Of a stretch of DNA of 64,000 bases, positions 1 through 10,712 are shown piece by piece (position 1 is the stretch's first letter; each line of letters opens with the position of its first letter). Under the pieces are notes generated by a model. It was given only the letters and a program-made list of their open reading frames with translations, had not been told where the DNA came from and did no database searches. The translations under genes and the position numbers were made by a program. Source of the DNA: Lysobacter concretionis Ko07 = DSM 16239 (GTDB taxonomy: Bacteria > Pseudomonadota > Gammaproteobacteria > Xanthomonadales > Xanthomonadaceae); assembly GCF_000768345.1 (NCBI RefSeq), contig NZ_AVPS01000004.1, forward strand, positions 372,001-436,000. The letters are read 5' to 3'.

Positions 1-81
1 AAGGAGCCACTCGGCCAGGCCGCGCGCCTTGATGATCAACGGGACTCCGGAGAAGTCCGGGGCGCCGGCAAGCCTTGTGCC

Positions 82-90
82 TGCTAGAAT
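82..90 (+). promoter_or_regulatory. Likely extended -10 promoter element of prfB
   Basis: TGCTAGAAT matches an extended -10 box (TGn followed by a TATAAT-like hexamer) and lies 33 bases before the prfB ATG. No convincing -35 hexamer is seen, as expected for extended -10 promoters. In the first 122 bases of the window I could not assign a gene; short open frames cross it on both strands without a recognisable product. Confidence 0.4.
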
Positions 91-122
91 CGGCGGTCGT
101 CTTTTGCAATGAAATCACGGAC

Positions 123-1251
<1,129 letters not shown>

Positions 1252-1306
1252 AAGTAGTTGTTCCTTGCACGCGCCGCTCCTGCAAGCCTCCTTATCCGCA
1301 AATGAA

Positions 1307-2866
<1,560 letters not shown>

Positions 2867-2969
2867 TCCGCGACAAACCGGCTCGGGGATGGGAGCGGCG
2901 TATTACGGCCTGCGCCTGATACGTCTACAGCCTCCGGGCACTGGTTTCCCTCAGCGCGAACTTGCAAGC

Positions 2970-2998
2970 AAAAAAAGTCCCCTCATCGAGAGGGGACT
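2970..2998 (-). terminator. Rho-independent terminator of fadD/rpfB
   Basis: A 9-bp perfect stem (AGTCCCCTC at 2976-2984 with GAGGGGACT at 2990-2998, 5-base loop) is followed, reading the minus strand, by a run of seven T. It lies 28 bases past the fadD stop. It could also fold for transcripts arriving from lysS but has no T run in that direction. Confidence 0.85.
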
Positions 2999-3025
2999 GG
3001 GCAGTCGCGATTCCGAGTCAGTCGA

Positions 3026-4699
3026 TCATCTGGCCTGCTCATCGCGCAGTTCGCGACGCAGGATCTTGCCGACGTTGGTCTTGGGCAGCTCGGTGCGGAA
3101 TTCGATCGCCTTGGGCCGTTTGTAACCGGTCAGGTTCTCGCGCGCGTAGGCCGTGATCTGCTCGGCGGTCAACGACGGGTCCTTCTTCACCACCACCAGC
3201 TTCACGACCTCGCCGGAGTGCTCGTCGGGCATGCCGATGGCGGCTACTTCGAGCACGCCGGGCATCATCGCGATCACGTCCTCGATCTCGTTCGGGTACA
3301 CGTTGAAACCCGACACCAGGATCATGTCCTTCTTGCGGTCGACGATGTAGAAGAAACCCTTCTCATCCATCTTCGCGATGTCGCCGGTGTGCAGCCAGCC
3401 GTCGGCATCCATCACCTCGGCGGTCTCCTGCGGCCGCTGCCAGTAGCCCTTCATCACCTGCGGGCCCCTGATGCACAACTCGCCGATCTCGCCGGTGGGC
3501 AGCATGTTGCCATCCTCGTCCTTGATGCAGGCATCCGTGGACGGGATGGGCAGGCCGATCGCACCGTTGTACTCGGCCAGGTCCATCGGGTTGATGCAGG
3601 CCGCCGGGGACGTCTCGGTCAGTCCGTAGGCCTCGATCAAAGTGCAGCCTGTGACCTTTTTCCAGCGCTCGGCGACCGAGCGTTGCACCGCCATGCCACC
3701 GCCCAGCGTCAGGCGAAGCTTGGAGAAGTCGATCTGGTTGAAGCCGGGCGTGTTGAGCAGTCCGTTGAACAGCGTGTTGACACCGGTGATCGCCGTGAAC
3801 GAGACCTTCCTGAGCTCCTTGACGAAGCCGGGCATGTCGCGGGGGTTGGTGATCATGTAATTCAGGCCGCCGAATTTCATGAACACCAGGCCGTTCGCGG
3901 TCAGCGCGAAGATATGGTAAAGCGGCAGCGCGGTGATGATGACTTCCTGGCCCGGCACCACGTTGGTGCCCACCCACGCGGCGGCCTGCTGCATGTTGGC
4001 GACCAGGTTGCGGTGGGTCAGCATCGCGCCCTTGGCCAAGCCGGTGGTGCCGCCGGTGTACTGCAGGAAGGCGATGTCGTCGGCATGCACATCGATCGTC
4101 GGCAGGGCGTGCTTCCGGCCCAGTTTGAGGGTGTCGGCAAACCGGATCGCGCCCTGGATGTGGTACTCGGGCACCATCTTCTTGATGTACTTCAGAACGA
4201 AATTGACGATCACGCCCTTCGCGCCAAGCATGTCGCCAAGGCCGGTGGTGATCACCTTGGTGACGGCCGTGTCGCGCAATACTTCTTCAACCGTGTCGCC
4301 GAAATTGTCCAGCACCAGCAGCACGGTCGCGCCGGAGTCCACCAGCTGGTGCCGGAGCTCGCGCGCGGTGTACATCGGGTTGGTATTGACCACCGTCAAG
4401 CCGGCGCGCAACACGCCGAATGTTGCGATCGGGTACTGCAGGCAGTTGGGCAGCATGATCGCGACCCGGTCGCCCCTTTTGAGTTTCAGCTCGCCCAGCA
4501 GATAAGCCGCGAACTGCGCGCTGAGGGTGTCGATCTCGCCATAGGTCAGTGTCTTGCCGAGGTTGGCGAACGCCGGCCGGTCGCGAAAACTGGCGATCGC
4601 GCTTTCCAGTACCGCGACGATGGAAGGGAACTCGTCGACATCGATCTGCGCGGGGACCCCGGCCGGATACTGGTCAAGCCATGGACGTTCAACACTCAT
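3026..4699 (-). CDS. fadD: Long-chain fatty acid--CoA ligase (FadD/RpfB-like)
   Basis: ATP-dependent acyl-CoA synthetase of the ANL superfamily: activates fatty acids to acyl-AMP, then acyl-CoA, at the inner membrane. 557 residues, typical for FadD. The AMP-binding signature YTGGTTGLAKGAMLTH, the YGLTETSPA motif, the WLHTGDIAKMDEKGFFYIVDRKKD hinge region (partly quoted) and the catalytic-lysine region near the C-terminus (KTNVGKILRRELRD) are all present. The start has an AAGGGGA ribosome site just upstream. In Xanthomonas the orthologue at this position is RpfB, which degrades DSF-type signals and is linked to rpfF; here lysS follows directly on the other strand and no rpfF, rpfC or rpfG is between them. 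Confidence 0.93.
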   Translation of the reverse strand: MSVERPWLDQYPAGVPAQIDVDEFPSIVAVLESAIASFRDRPAFANLGKTLTYGEIDTLSAQFAAYLLGELKLKRGDRVAIMLPNCLQYPIATFGVLRAGLTVVNTNPMYTARELRHQLVDSGATVLLVLDNFGDTVEEVLRDTAVTKVITTGLGDMLGAKGVIVNFVLKYIKKMVPEYHIQGAIRFADTLKLGRKHALPTIDVHADDIAFLQYTGGTTGLAKGAMLTHRNLVANMQQAAAWVGTNVVPGQEVIITALPLYHIFALTANGLVFMKFGGLNYMITNPRDMPGFVKELRKVSFTAITGVNTLFNGLLNTPGFNQIDFSKLRLTLGGGMAVQRSVAERWKKVTGCTLIEAYGLTETSPAACINPMDLAEYNGAIGLPIPSTDACIKDEDGNMLPTGEIGELCIRGPQVMKGYWQRPQETAEVMDADGWLHTGDIAKMDEKGFFYIVDRKKDMILVSGFNVYPNEIEDVIAMMPGVLEVAAIGMPDEHSGEVVKLVVVKKDPSLTAEQITAYARENLTGYKRPKAIEFRTELPKTNVGKILRRELRDEQAR

Positions 4700-4947
4700 C
4701 GCGATCCCCTTGGTTGGTGTGGTGCTTGTGTGGCGCGTGTCTGCGTGGTGCGTCCGCGAAGAAAAAGCGCGGATCCGCGGCGCCGCAGCGCTCCAAAGAT
4801 TGGAGCATAGGGTCCGGGGGCTGGCAAGGCGAAGCGGGGGCTGTTCTCGAGCCGGATGGCGAGGTGTGACATTCCGGAGTTGCGCGGCGAGGCGGCATGA
4901 CCCTGCGGCTGATCCGGCAGGGTCTGCCCGACACGATCACGGCGTTC

Positions 4948-6213
4948 TTACGGCTCGACGTTCACCGGTACGCCGGGTTGCTCGACCTGCACAGCGGAAC
5001 GTGCGACCACGCTGGTGGCGGTGAGGTCGGCGGTGACGTTGCCCAGTGTCGCGAACACGTCGGGAATCGTGTCGACCGCCAGCAGCAGGCCGAGCGGTGC
5101 GACCGGCAAACCCATCGCCTGTGCGACCGGCAGGTTGGTCGCCATGTAGCTGACCTGGCCGGGCAGGCCTACCGAACCGAGGCTGATGACGACGGCCAGT
5201 GCGCTGCCCGCAACGAGCTGCGCCGCGCCCAGCTCGATACCGTAGGCCCAGGCGATGAACGCGGCGGCGCTGATGTACTGCACCGGGCTGGTGATGCGGA
5301 ACAGCGTTACCGCCATCGGCAGCACCAGGCCCGTGACGTGGGTCGGATACCGCAACCGGTCGTTGGCGACTTCCAGCATCGCGGGCAGGGATGCCAGCGA
5401 CGACTGCGTGCTCGCCGCGACGACCTGCGCCGGGACAATGGCCGCGGCGAATCGCCGGATCGGCTCGCCGCCCCAGACCGCCGCGACCAGCAGCATGCCG
5501 AGGGTCACGCTCAGATAGAGCACGCACTGCAGGCCGATGTAGATGCCCAGCGCGCTGAGCATGCTCAGTCCGGATCGAGCGGTGACGGCGAGGATCAGCG
5601 CGAACACACCCACCGGCGCCGCCCACAGCGCCCAGCGCACGATCACGATCATCGCGTCGGCGATGGCCTGGAAAAACTCGACCATCAAGGCGCGTCTGGC
5701 CGGGGCGATCCGGGTCAGGGCGAAGCCGAAAAACAGCGCAAACACCACCAGCGGCAGCATCGCGCTCTGGGCCGCCGCGGCGATGGCATTGGCGGGAATG
5801 ACGCCGGTCACCCAGTCCGACCATCCGGCCGGGGCGGGCAGGGTGGAGGTTTCGCGGCTGCCACCGTCCAGTGCGCTGGCCAGGGCCGGATCGTGCGGCA
5901 GCATCGACAACAGCGCCGGCGCAGTCACCGCGGCAAACAGCGCCGCCAGTGACAGCAGCACCACAAACACCCCGATGGCCTTGCGTGCGATACGTCCCGA
6001 TGCCGCGGCGTCGGCGGCGGAACTGATGCCGACAATCACCAGCGCCAGCACCAGCGGCACCACGGTCATCTGCAATGCGTTGAGCCAGAGCCGGCCGATC
6101 GGCTGCACCGCGTCGGCGACCCGGATCGCCAGCCCCGCGTCGGCCCAGGCCAGCGACAGGCCGGTCGCTGCGCCGATGGCCAGCGAGAGCAGGACCCGCG
6201 TCGTCGCACTCAC
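4948..6213 (-). CDS. DAACS-family dicarboxylate/amino acid:cation symporter
   Basis: Inner-membrane secondary transporter related to GltP, DctA and SstT, taking up acidic amino acids, dicarboxylates or serine/threonine with H+ or Na+. About 421 residues with 8 hydrophobic segments. The serine-rich re-entrant loop is seen as AASTQSSLASLPAML, and the substrate/cation-site helix as AVDTIPDVFATLGNVTADL, corresponding to the family DxxxDxxRTxxNVxGD. The frame is open upstream, but GTG at 6213 begins the hydrophobic sequence and overlaps the stop of the upstream lipoprotein gene (GTGA), implying translational coupling. Substrate cannot be read from sequence; glutamate or another murein-peptide product would fit the neighbourhood. 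Confidence 0.85.
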   Translation of the reverse strand: MSATTRVLLSLAIGAATGLSLAWADAGLAIRVADAVQPIGRLWLNALQMTVVPLVLALVIVGISSAADAAASGRIARKAIGVFVVLLSLAALFAAVTAPALLSMLPHDPALASALDGGSRETSTLPAPAGWSDWVTGVIPANAIAAAAQSAMLPLVVFALFFGFALTRIAPARRALMVEFFQAIADAMIVIVRWALWAAPVGVFALILAVTARSGLSMLSALGIYIGLQCVLYLSVTLGMLLVAAVWGGEPIRRFAAAIVPAQVVAASTQSSLASLPAMLEVANDRLRYPTHVTGLVLPMAVTLFRITSPVQYISAAAFIAWAYGIELGAAQLVAGSALAVVISLGSVGLPGQVSYMATNLPVAQAMGLPVAPLGLLLAVDTIPDVFATLGNVTADLTATSVVARSAVQVEQPGVPVNVEP

Positions 6214-7007
6214 GGGGCGGCTGCCATGGCCGGCAATCCCCACGGTGCCTGGAGCCGTGCGTACTCGGCGTCGGGCAACAGCACGAAGACGGGCTTTCGC
6301 TCGGGGCGCAGCCACGCCAGCAACGACTCCATGACCGCGTCGTCCATCGCGGTGCAGCCGGCGGTGGCGGTGGTTGGCGACTTCCACAGGTGGGCGAAGA
6401 TGCAGCTGCCCGCGCCTGGTGTCGCCGCACGGTTGTGTTCGATCACGAAGCCCAGGCGGTACCGCAGGTCGCCGTCGGCATGCAGGTCACGGCGCATCGG
6501 CTCGGTGGATCCGGCGATGGCCGGCTCACCCACTTCGCGCGAATCGACAATCCGGTTGTATAGCGGCGAGTCGCTGACATCGATGCAATAGCTGGATGCC
6601 TGCATCGGCGCATACGGCAGGGCGGTCTGCGCGCCGGCGGCGTAACCGAAGGCCTCGCCGATGGTGAACACGCCGGCCGGGCTGCGGCCGTCGCCTTCGC
6701 GCTTGGTCGGGCCTTCGGGTTGCGCGTCGTGCAGTCCCAGGCCCCAGGCCGAGCCTTCGCGTCCGATCTCCACCGGCTGTGGCGAGGCGGCTTCAAGCCA
6801 GCTGTCGCCATCGCGCTCATAGGTGCGCAGCGTGCCGTGGTCGACATCCCAATCCGCCACGGTGACCAGCACCAGCTGCTGCGCATCGTGCCAGGGCACC
6901 GCGGCGGTGCCGGGCATCACGGACGGGGCGCAGGCGGCCAGCGAGACAGCCAGGAGGGCAGAGAGCCATCGCAGGCTGGTGCAGCGGGAATGGCGGGGCA
7001 AACGCAT
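6210..7007 (-). CDS. Lipoprotein with L,D-transpeptidase (YkuD-type) catalytic motif
   Basis: About 265 residues. The N-terminus has a short basic region, a hydrophobic stretch and a lipobox-like LAAC, so it is probably an outer-membrane or periplasmic lipoprotein. The C-terminal half carries the family layout: a glycine/proline-rich segment (EGDGRSPAGVFTIGEAFGY), a histidine in IFAHLWKSP, and the active-site region TTATAGCTAM resembling the SxGC motif of L,D-transpeptidases. The consensus is loose, so the protein may act on other peptide substrates, as members of the L,D-transpeptidase catalytic domain family without a typical N-terminus do. Start chosen at ATG 7007 with AAGGAG upstream rather than the in-frame ATG at 7031. 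Translationally coupled to the symporter. Confidence 0.75.
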   Translation of the reverse strand: MRLPRHSRCTSLRWLSALLAVSLAACAPSVMPGTAAVPWHDAQQLVLVTVADWDVDHGTLRTYERDGDSWLEAASPQPVEIGREGSAWGLGLHDAQPEGPTKREGDGRSPAGVFTIGEAFGYAAGAQTALPYAPMQASSYCIDVSDSPLYNRIVDSREVGEPAIAGSTEPMRRDLHADGDLRYRLGFVIEHNRAATPGAGSCIFAHLWKSPTTATAGCTAMDDAVMESLLAWLRPERKPVFVLLPDAEYARLQAPWGLPAMAAAP

Positions 7008-7070
7008 CGGACGGACTCCTTGGTCTTGCATGGCAACGGCGGTCAGGTCAGTGACATCCGGGCGCTGACA

Positions 7071-7922
7071 TCAGGGCTCCAGCATGGGCTGGAGCCGTTC
7101 GAGATTGGCCTGCAGTTGCTCCTCGCGCCCGGCTTCGCACACCAGGACGAAGACGCGGTCCAGCAGGTGCTGCAAGGCCGAGTGGTAGAGCAGCGGTTCG
7201 ATGTGCGCGCGATCGTCGTGCGCGGAGACCAGCAGAGCAAGGTTGGCGTAGGCGCGCAGCGGATTGGAGGTGTGCCGCGTGATCGAGATCACCGTGCCCT
7301 GGCGTTCGCGGAAATAACGCGCGATGTAGCACAGGGGAGGTGGCTTGCCGTGCTCGGAGAACACCAGCAGCACGTCGCCGGCATTCGCGGCCGAGACGCT
7401 GGCGGCCATGTGCGCCGGGTCGAAGTTGTGGACGGCGAGGATGCCGAGCAACGACAGCCTGAGCGCGAACGCACGGGCGCGGATGTCGTCCGCACCCAGG
7501 CCGATCAGGAACACCTTGCCACCATCGGCCGCGGCGGCGATGGCTGCGGCAACCGCGGTGACGGTGTCGGGCGGGTTGATCGAACGCGTTTCCTCTTCGG
7601 CTTCGGTCTTGCGGCGCCACAGGTCGCAGGCCATGGCGTCATCGGAGTCGACATCGGCGTCGGCGTCGTTGACCGGCTCGTCGCCGTTGTCGGCCCGCGC
7701 GACGGCCTCGCCGATGGAGTACTTGAGGTCGGGGTAGCCCTTGAAACCGAGCTTCTGGCAGAACTTGACCACGCTGGACTGGCTGATGCCCAGCGCGTTG
7801 GCGAGCTGCTGGGACGAGTAGTCGCGCAGCAGCTGGGCATTGTCGAGCACGAAGTCGGCGATGCGGCGTTCGATCGCCGACATCTGGTCGCGCCGGGAGC
7901 GGATCTTCAGCAGGGCGGACAT
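7071..7922 (-). CDS. MurR/RpiR-family transcriptional regulator with SIS domain
   Basis: About 283 residues. An N-terminal RpiR-type helix-turn-helix (around residues 35-75: SSQQLANALGISQSSVVKFC) is followed by a C-terminal SIS phosphosugar-binding domain (about 125-265) containing DVLLVFSEHGKPP. Family members sense phosphosugars; MurR senses MurNAc-6-phosphate. A start at 7922 (MSALLKIRSRRDQ) is preferred over the upstream in-frame ATG at 7994, which would lie inside the preceding gene. It begins one base past the stop of the epimerase gene, so it is part of the same operon and probably its local regulator. An acidic linker (residues about 85-105, DNGDEPVNDADADVDSDDA) joins the two domains and is unusual. 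Confidence 0.88.
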   Translation of the reverse strand: MSALLKIRSRRDQMSAIERRIADFVLDNAQLLRDYSSQQLANALGISQSSVVKFCQKLGFKGYPDLKYSIGEAVARADNGDEPVNDADADVDSDDAMACDLWRRKTEAEEETRSINPPDTVTAVAAAIAAAADGGKVFLIGLGADDIRARAFALRLSLLGILAVHNFDPAHMAASVSAANAGDVLLVFSEHGKPPPLCYIARYFRERQGTVISITRHTSNPLRAYANLALLVSAHDDRAHIEPLLYHSALQHLLDRVFVLVCEAGREEQLQANLERLQPMLEP

Positions 7923-7923
7923 G

Positions 7924-9036
7924 TCAGGCCGCGGCTGTGCCGGTGTCGATCGGTTCCAGTCCGTGGATCTCGCGGATGCCAAGACCGGGCGCATCGGTCA
8001 CCGATATCTCGGACTCGTTGAAGATCACACCGCCGTCGACCGGGTTGAATTTGCACAACGATGGTCCGTCCAGGTCGATCTTGGTGATCACGTCGGCTTT
8101 GGCCACCGCCACGTGCACCGCCGCCGCCACGCTGATGCTGGTCTCGAGCATGCAGCCGATCATGCACTCGATCTGGTGCATCGCGGCGATGTCGGCGATG
8201 CGGATCGCATTGGAGATGCCGCCGGTCTTCATCAGCTTGATGTTGATGATGTCGGCGGCGCGCATGTTGATCAGCTTGATGACCTCCATCGGACCGAACA
8301 CGCTCTCGTCGGCCATGATCGGCGTGTGCACGCGCTCGGTGACGTAGCGCATGCCTTCCAGGTCGTGCGCCTTGACCGGCTGCTCGACCAGCTCAAGCCG
8401 CACGCCGGCGTCTTCCAGACCGCGGATCGCGTACACCGCTTCCTTCGCCGACCAGCCCTGGTTGGCGTCCAGCCGCAGCAGGGCGCGGTTCTCGACCGCG
8501 GCGTAGATCGCCTTGACGCGCTCCATGTCCACGCCGATGTCCTTGCCGACCTTGATCTTCAGCGAGTCGAAGCCCCGATCCACCGCGCTGATCGAGTCGG
8601 CGACCATCTTGTCGATCGTGTCCACGCTGATGGTGATGTCGGTGGTGATGACCGGGTCGCCGCCGCCCAGCATCTTGTACAGCGGCGCGTTGTAGAGCTG
8701 GCCGAACAGGTCGTAGATCGCGATCTCCACCGCCGCCTTGGCGCTGGAGTTCTTCTCCATCGATGTCTGGATCAGGCGGGTGATGCGGTTGAGGTCGGCG
8801 ATGTCCTCGCCGATCAGCCGCGGCGAGATGTAGTGGCGGATGGCGCCGATGATCGAGCCGTGGGTATCGCCGGTGATGACCGCCGTGGCCGGCGCCTCGC
8901 CGTAGCCGATGTTGCCGCTGTCGGTGTGCACCATCACCACGATGTCCTCGACCTGGTCCACGGTGCGCAGGGCGGTCTTGAACGGCGTCTTGAGCGGCAC
9001 GCGCAGCATGCCGAATTCGATGTGGGTGATCTTCAT
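7924..9036 (-). CDS. Enolase-superfamily dipeptide epimerase (L-Ala-D/L-Glu epimerase type)
   Basis: About 370 residues of the muconate-lactonising/epimerase subgroup. All catalytic elements are visible: the K160-x-K162 pair (LKIKVGKD), metal ligands D190 (RLDANQGW), E218 (LVEQP) and D243 (MADES), and the opposing base K267 (NIKLMKTGG). Family members such as YcjG and YkfB invert the Glu of murein dipeptide L-Ala-D-Glu so that ordinary peptidases can use it. Some relatives (for example cis,cis-muconate cycloisomerases) differ in substrate, but the KxK/K arrangement together with an adjacent NlpC/P60 endopeptidase strongly favours dipeptide epimerase. Start ATG 9036; the next gene upstream ends 40 bases away. 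Confidence 0.85.
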   Translation of the reverse strand: MKITHIEFGMLRVPLKTPFKTALRTVDQVEDIVVMVHTDSGNIGYGEAPATAVITGDTHGSIIGAIRHYISPRLIGEDIADLNRITRLIQTSMEKNSSAKAAVEIAIYDLFGQLYNAPLYKMLGGGDPVITTDITISVDTIDKMVADSISAVDRGFDSLKIKVGKDIGVDMERVKAIYAAVENRALLRLDANQGWSAKEAVYAIRGLEDAGVRLELVEQPVKAHDLEGMRYVTERVHTPIMADESVFGPMEVIKLINMRAADIINIKLMKTGGISNAIRIADIAAMHQIECMIGCMLETSISVAAAVHVAVAKADVITKIDLDGPSLCKFNPVDGGVIFNESEISVTDAPGLGIREIHGLEPIDTGTAAA

Positions 9037-9076
9037 GGGTTGCTTGTCTGGACTCGGGATTCGATGGGGTTTGGCG

Positions 9077-10513
9077 CTACGGTGCAATTCCGTCCAGCAC
9101 GCCGTGCGGGCGCACGATGCTGGTGATGCGGTCGACGTAGCTTTCGTCCTTGTTGAACATCATCGGCAGCAACGGGGTCACCGAGACGCCGTTGAGCTTC
9201 ATGGCTTTCAGGTTGCCGTCGGCGCCCAGATAACTGCCGCCGTTGGTGTCGTGGATCACGTACGGCGCGCCATCGATGTGCCCGATCACCATCATCACGT
9301 GACCCGGGATGTAGACCAGATCGCCCACCTGCAGGTCTGCGACCGCGGCCATGCGGCGGGCGCGGCTGTCGGTGCGGGAAAACAGCGCGTGCTGCAGCGC
9401 CGGGCTGACCGCCTGCGCGCTGGTGTTGCGTGGCAGCTGCACGCCCATGCTGCGGTAGATCTCCGAGACGAAGCCGCTGCAGTCGCGCGCATCGTAGGCG
9501 TGGCCCCAGCCGTAGCGCTCGCCGAGGAACTTGAAGCCCTGGCGGACCAGGTTGGCCGAGGTCAGCGGCAGATAGTCGGCGGCGCTGTCGGCGCGGCGCG
9601 GCAGCAGTGCCGGTGAGAACGCGAGGCTGCCATCGGCGCCGCGCACCGGCAGGCTCAGCACGTGCGCGGTGTAGGGATGCTGGCCATGGACGGGCTGGTC
9701 GAGCGCGGCGTCGGCCAGCGGCACCCGGACGCCCATGTCGAGTTGAAGCTGCGAGACCCGCGGTTCTTCGCGCGTGAACACGGTGCGCTCGACACCGCCG
9801 GTGATGATCCGGTACGGAGCGCGTTCCACATAACCGAACACGTCGTCGGCGCTGCCTTCGGCGACATGCCGCTTCTCGATCCATGCCGCATAGCGCGGGC
9901 TGACCACGAACAGCCAGTCGCCATCGCGGCTCTGGTGGCTGATGACCACCGGCGTGCCCGGAAACAACGCGCTTTCCTGCAAGCGGTCGATGTCCGTCTC
10001 GCCCTGCCGGCTGAACATCCGCTGCGCGGTGGGAAAGCCGCGCAACGCGGCGCGATGGACAACCAGTCCGTAGCGGGTCGGCTGGGTCGGCGGGGTGGCA
10101 TCAAGGGCGAGGTTGTCGACCATCGCGTCCAGCACGGATGTCGGTACTGCCACGCCTTCGACATCCCAGCGTCCGGAGGTCGGGCGGGTGGACAGGCTCT
10201 CGATCCAGTCCCGGACCGTGGCGCGATCCAGGCTGGCGGGCAGGGCGCGCAGGTCATGCATGGACGCATCGAGTTCGAACAAGCGCGCGTTCTGCTCACC
10301 GATCGCCGCGCGGTCCATCAGGACCCGGTCGGGCGCGGACATCTGCGCGATCCAGAATTCCGGCGTCAGGTAGGCTTCGTCCGGGACGCCGATAACGCCG
10401 TGTGCAGGGACCGTGGTGGACGCGGGCGGCGACGGGTTCTGACGTGCCTGCAGGGGCGCGGCCAGCGCGATGGCTAGACCGAGTGTGGCGGCGGCGAGGG
10501 GCAGCAATCGCAT
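9077..10513 (-). CDS. Secreted NlpC/P60 peptidase with SH3 domains (YkfC-like)
   Basis: About 478 residues with a Sec signal peptide (hydrophobic to about residue 23, cleavage near QARQ). The central part (about 145-300) looks like tandem bacterial SH3 folds. The C-terminal NlpC/P60 domain has the catalytic cysteine C345 (DARDCSGFVSEIY), H405 (PGHVMMVIG) and H421 (YVIHDTNG). The SH3-SH3-NlpC/P60 order and the GERYGWG substrate loop match YkfC-type gamma-D-glutamyl-diamino-acid endopeptidases, which cut murein tripeptide into L-Ala-D-Glu and meso-diaminopimelate. Start chosen at ATG 10513, which opens the signal peptide. First gene of the minus-strand operon, divergent from the transglutaminase gene at 10713. 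Confidence 0.88.
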   Translation of the reverse strand: MRLLPLAAATLGLAIALAAPLQARQNPSPPASTTVPAHGVIGVPDEAYLTPEFWIAQMSAPDRVLMDRAAIGEQNARLFELDASMHDLRALPASLDRATVRDWIESLSTRPTSGRWDVEGVAVPTSVLDAMVDNLALDATPPTQPTRYGLVVHRAALRGFPTAQRMFSRQGETDIDRLQESALFPGTPVVISHQSRDGDWLFVVSPRYAAWIEKRHVAEGSADDVFGYVERAPYRIITGGVERTVFTREEPRVSQLQLDMGVRVPLADAALDQPVHGQHPYTAHVLSLPVRGADGSLAFSPALLPRRADSAADYLPLTSANLVRQGFKFLGERYGWGHAYDARDCSGFVSEIYRSMGVQLPRNTSAQAVSPALQHALFSRTDSRARRMAAVADLQVGDLVYIPGHVMMVIGHIDGAPYVIHDTNGGSYLGADGNLKAMKLNGVSVTPLLPMMFNKDESYVDRITSIVRPHGVLDGIAP

Positions 10514-10712
10514 CGTCAGACCTTCCGATAGTGAGCAGGGGCAGCCGCTTCGGGCCGTCATGGTGCAGCGCGGAATACAACATTCTTATATCACGAAGTA
10601 AAGGAATATATTATTGCTTCCGTCTCCGGGGCGTGCTACACAACGTCCAGGGAAGTTGCGTGCAAAGGGGTATTCACGGGTGGATGGTGCTCTGAAAAGG
10701 TTCGCACTGGGG

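Noticed and set aside
4900-4923. Hairpin ACCCTGC...GCAGGGT near the symporter stop
   Set aside because: Stem without a T run in either direction; not strong enough to call a terminator.
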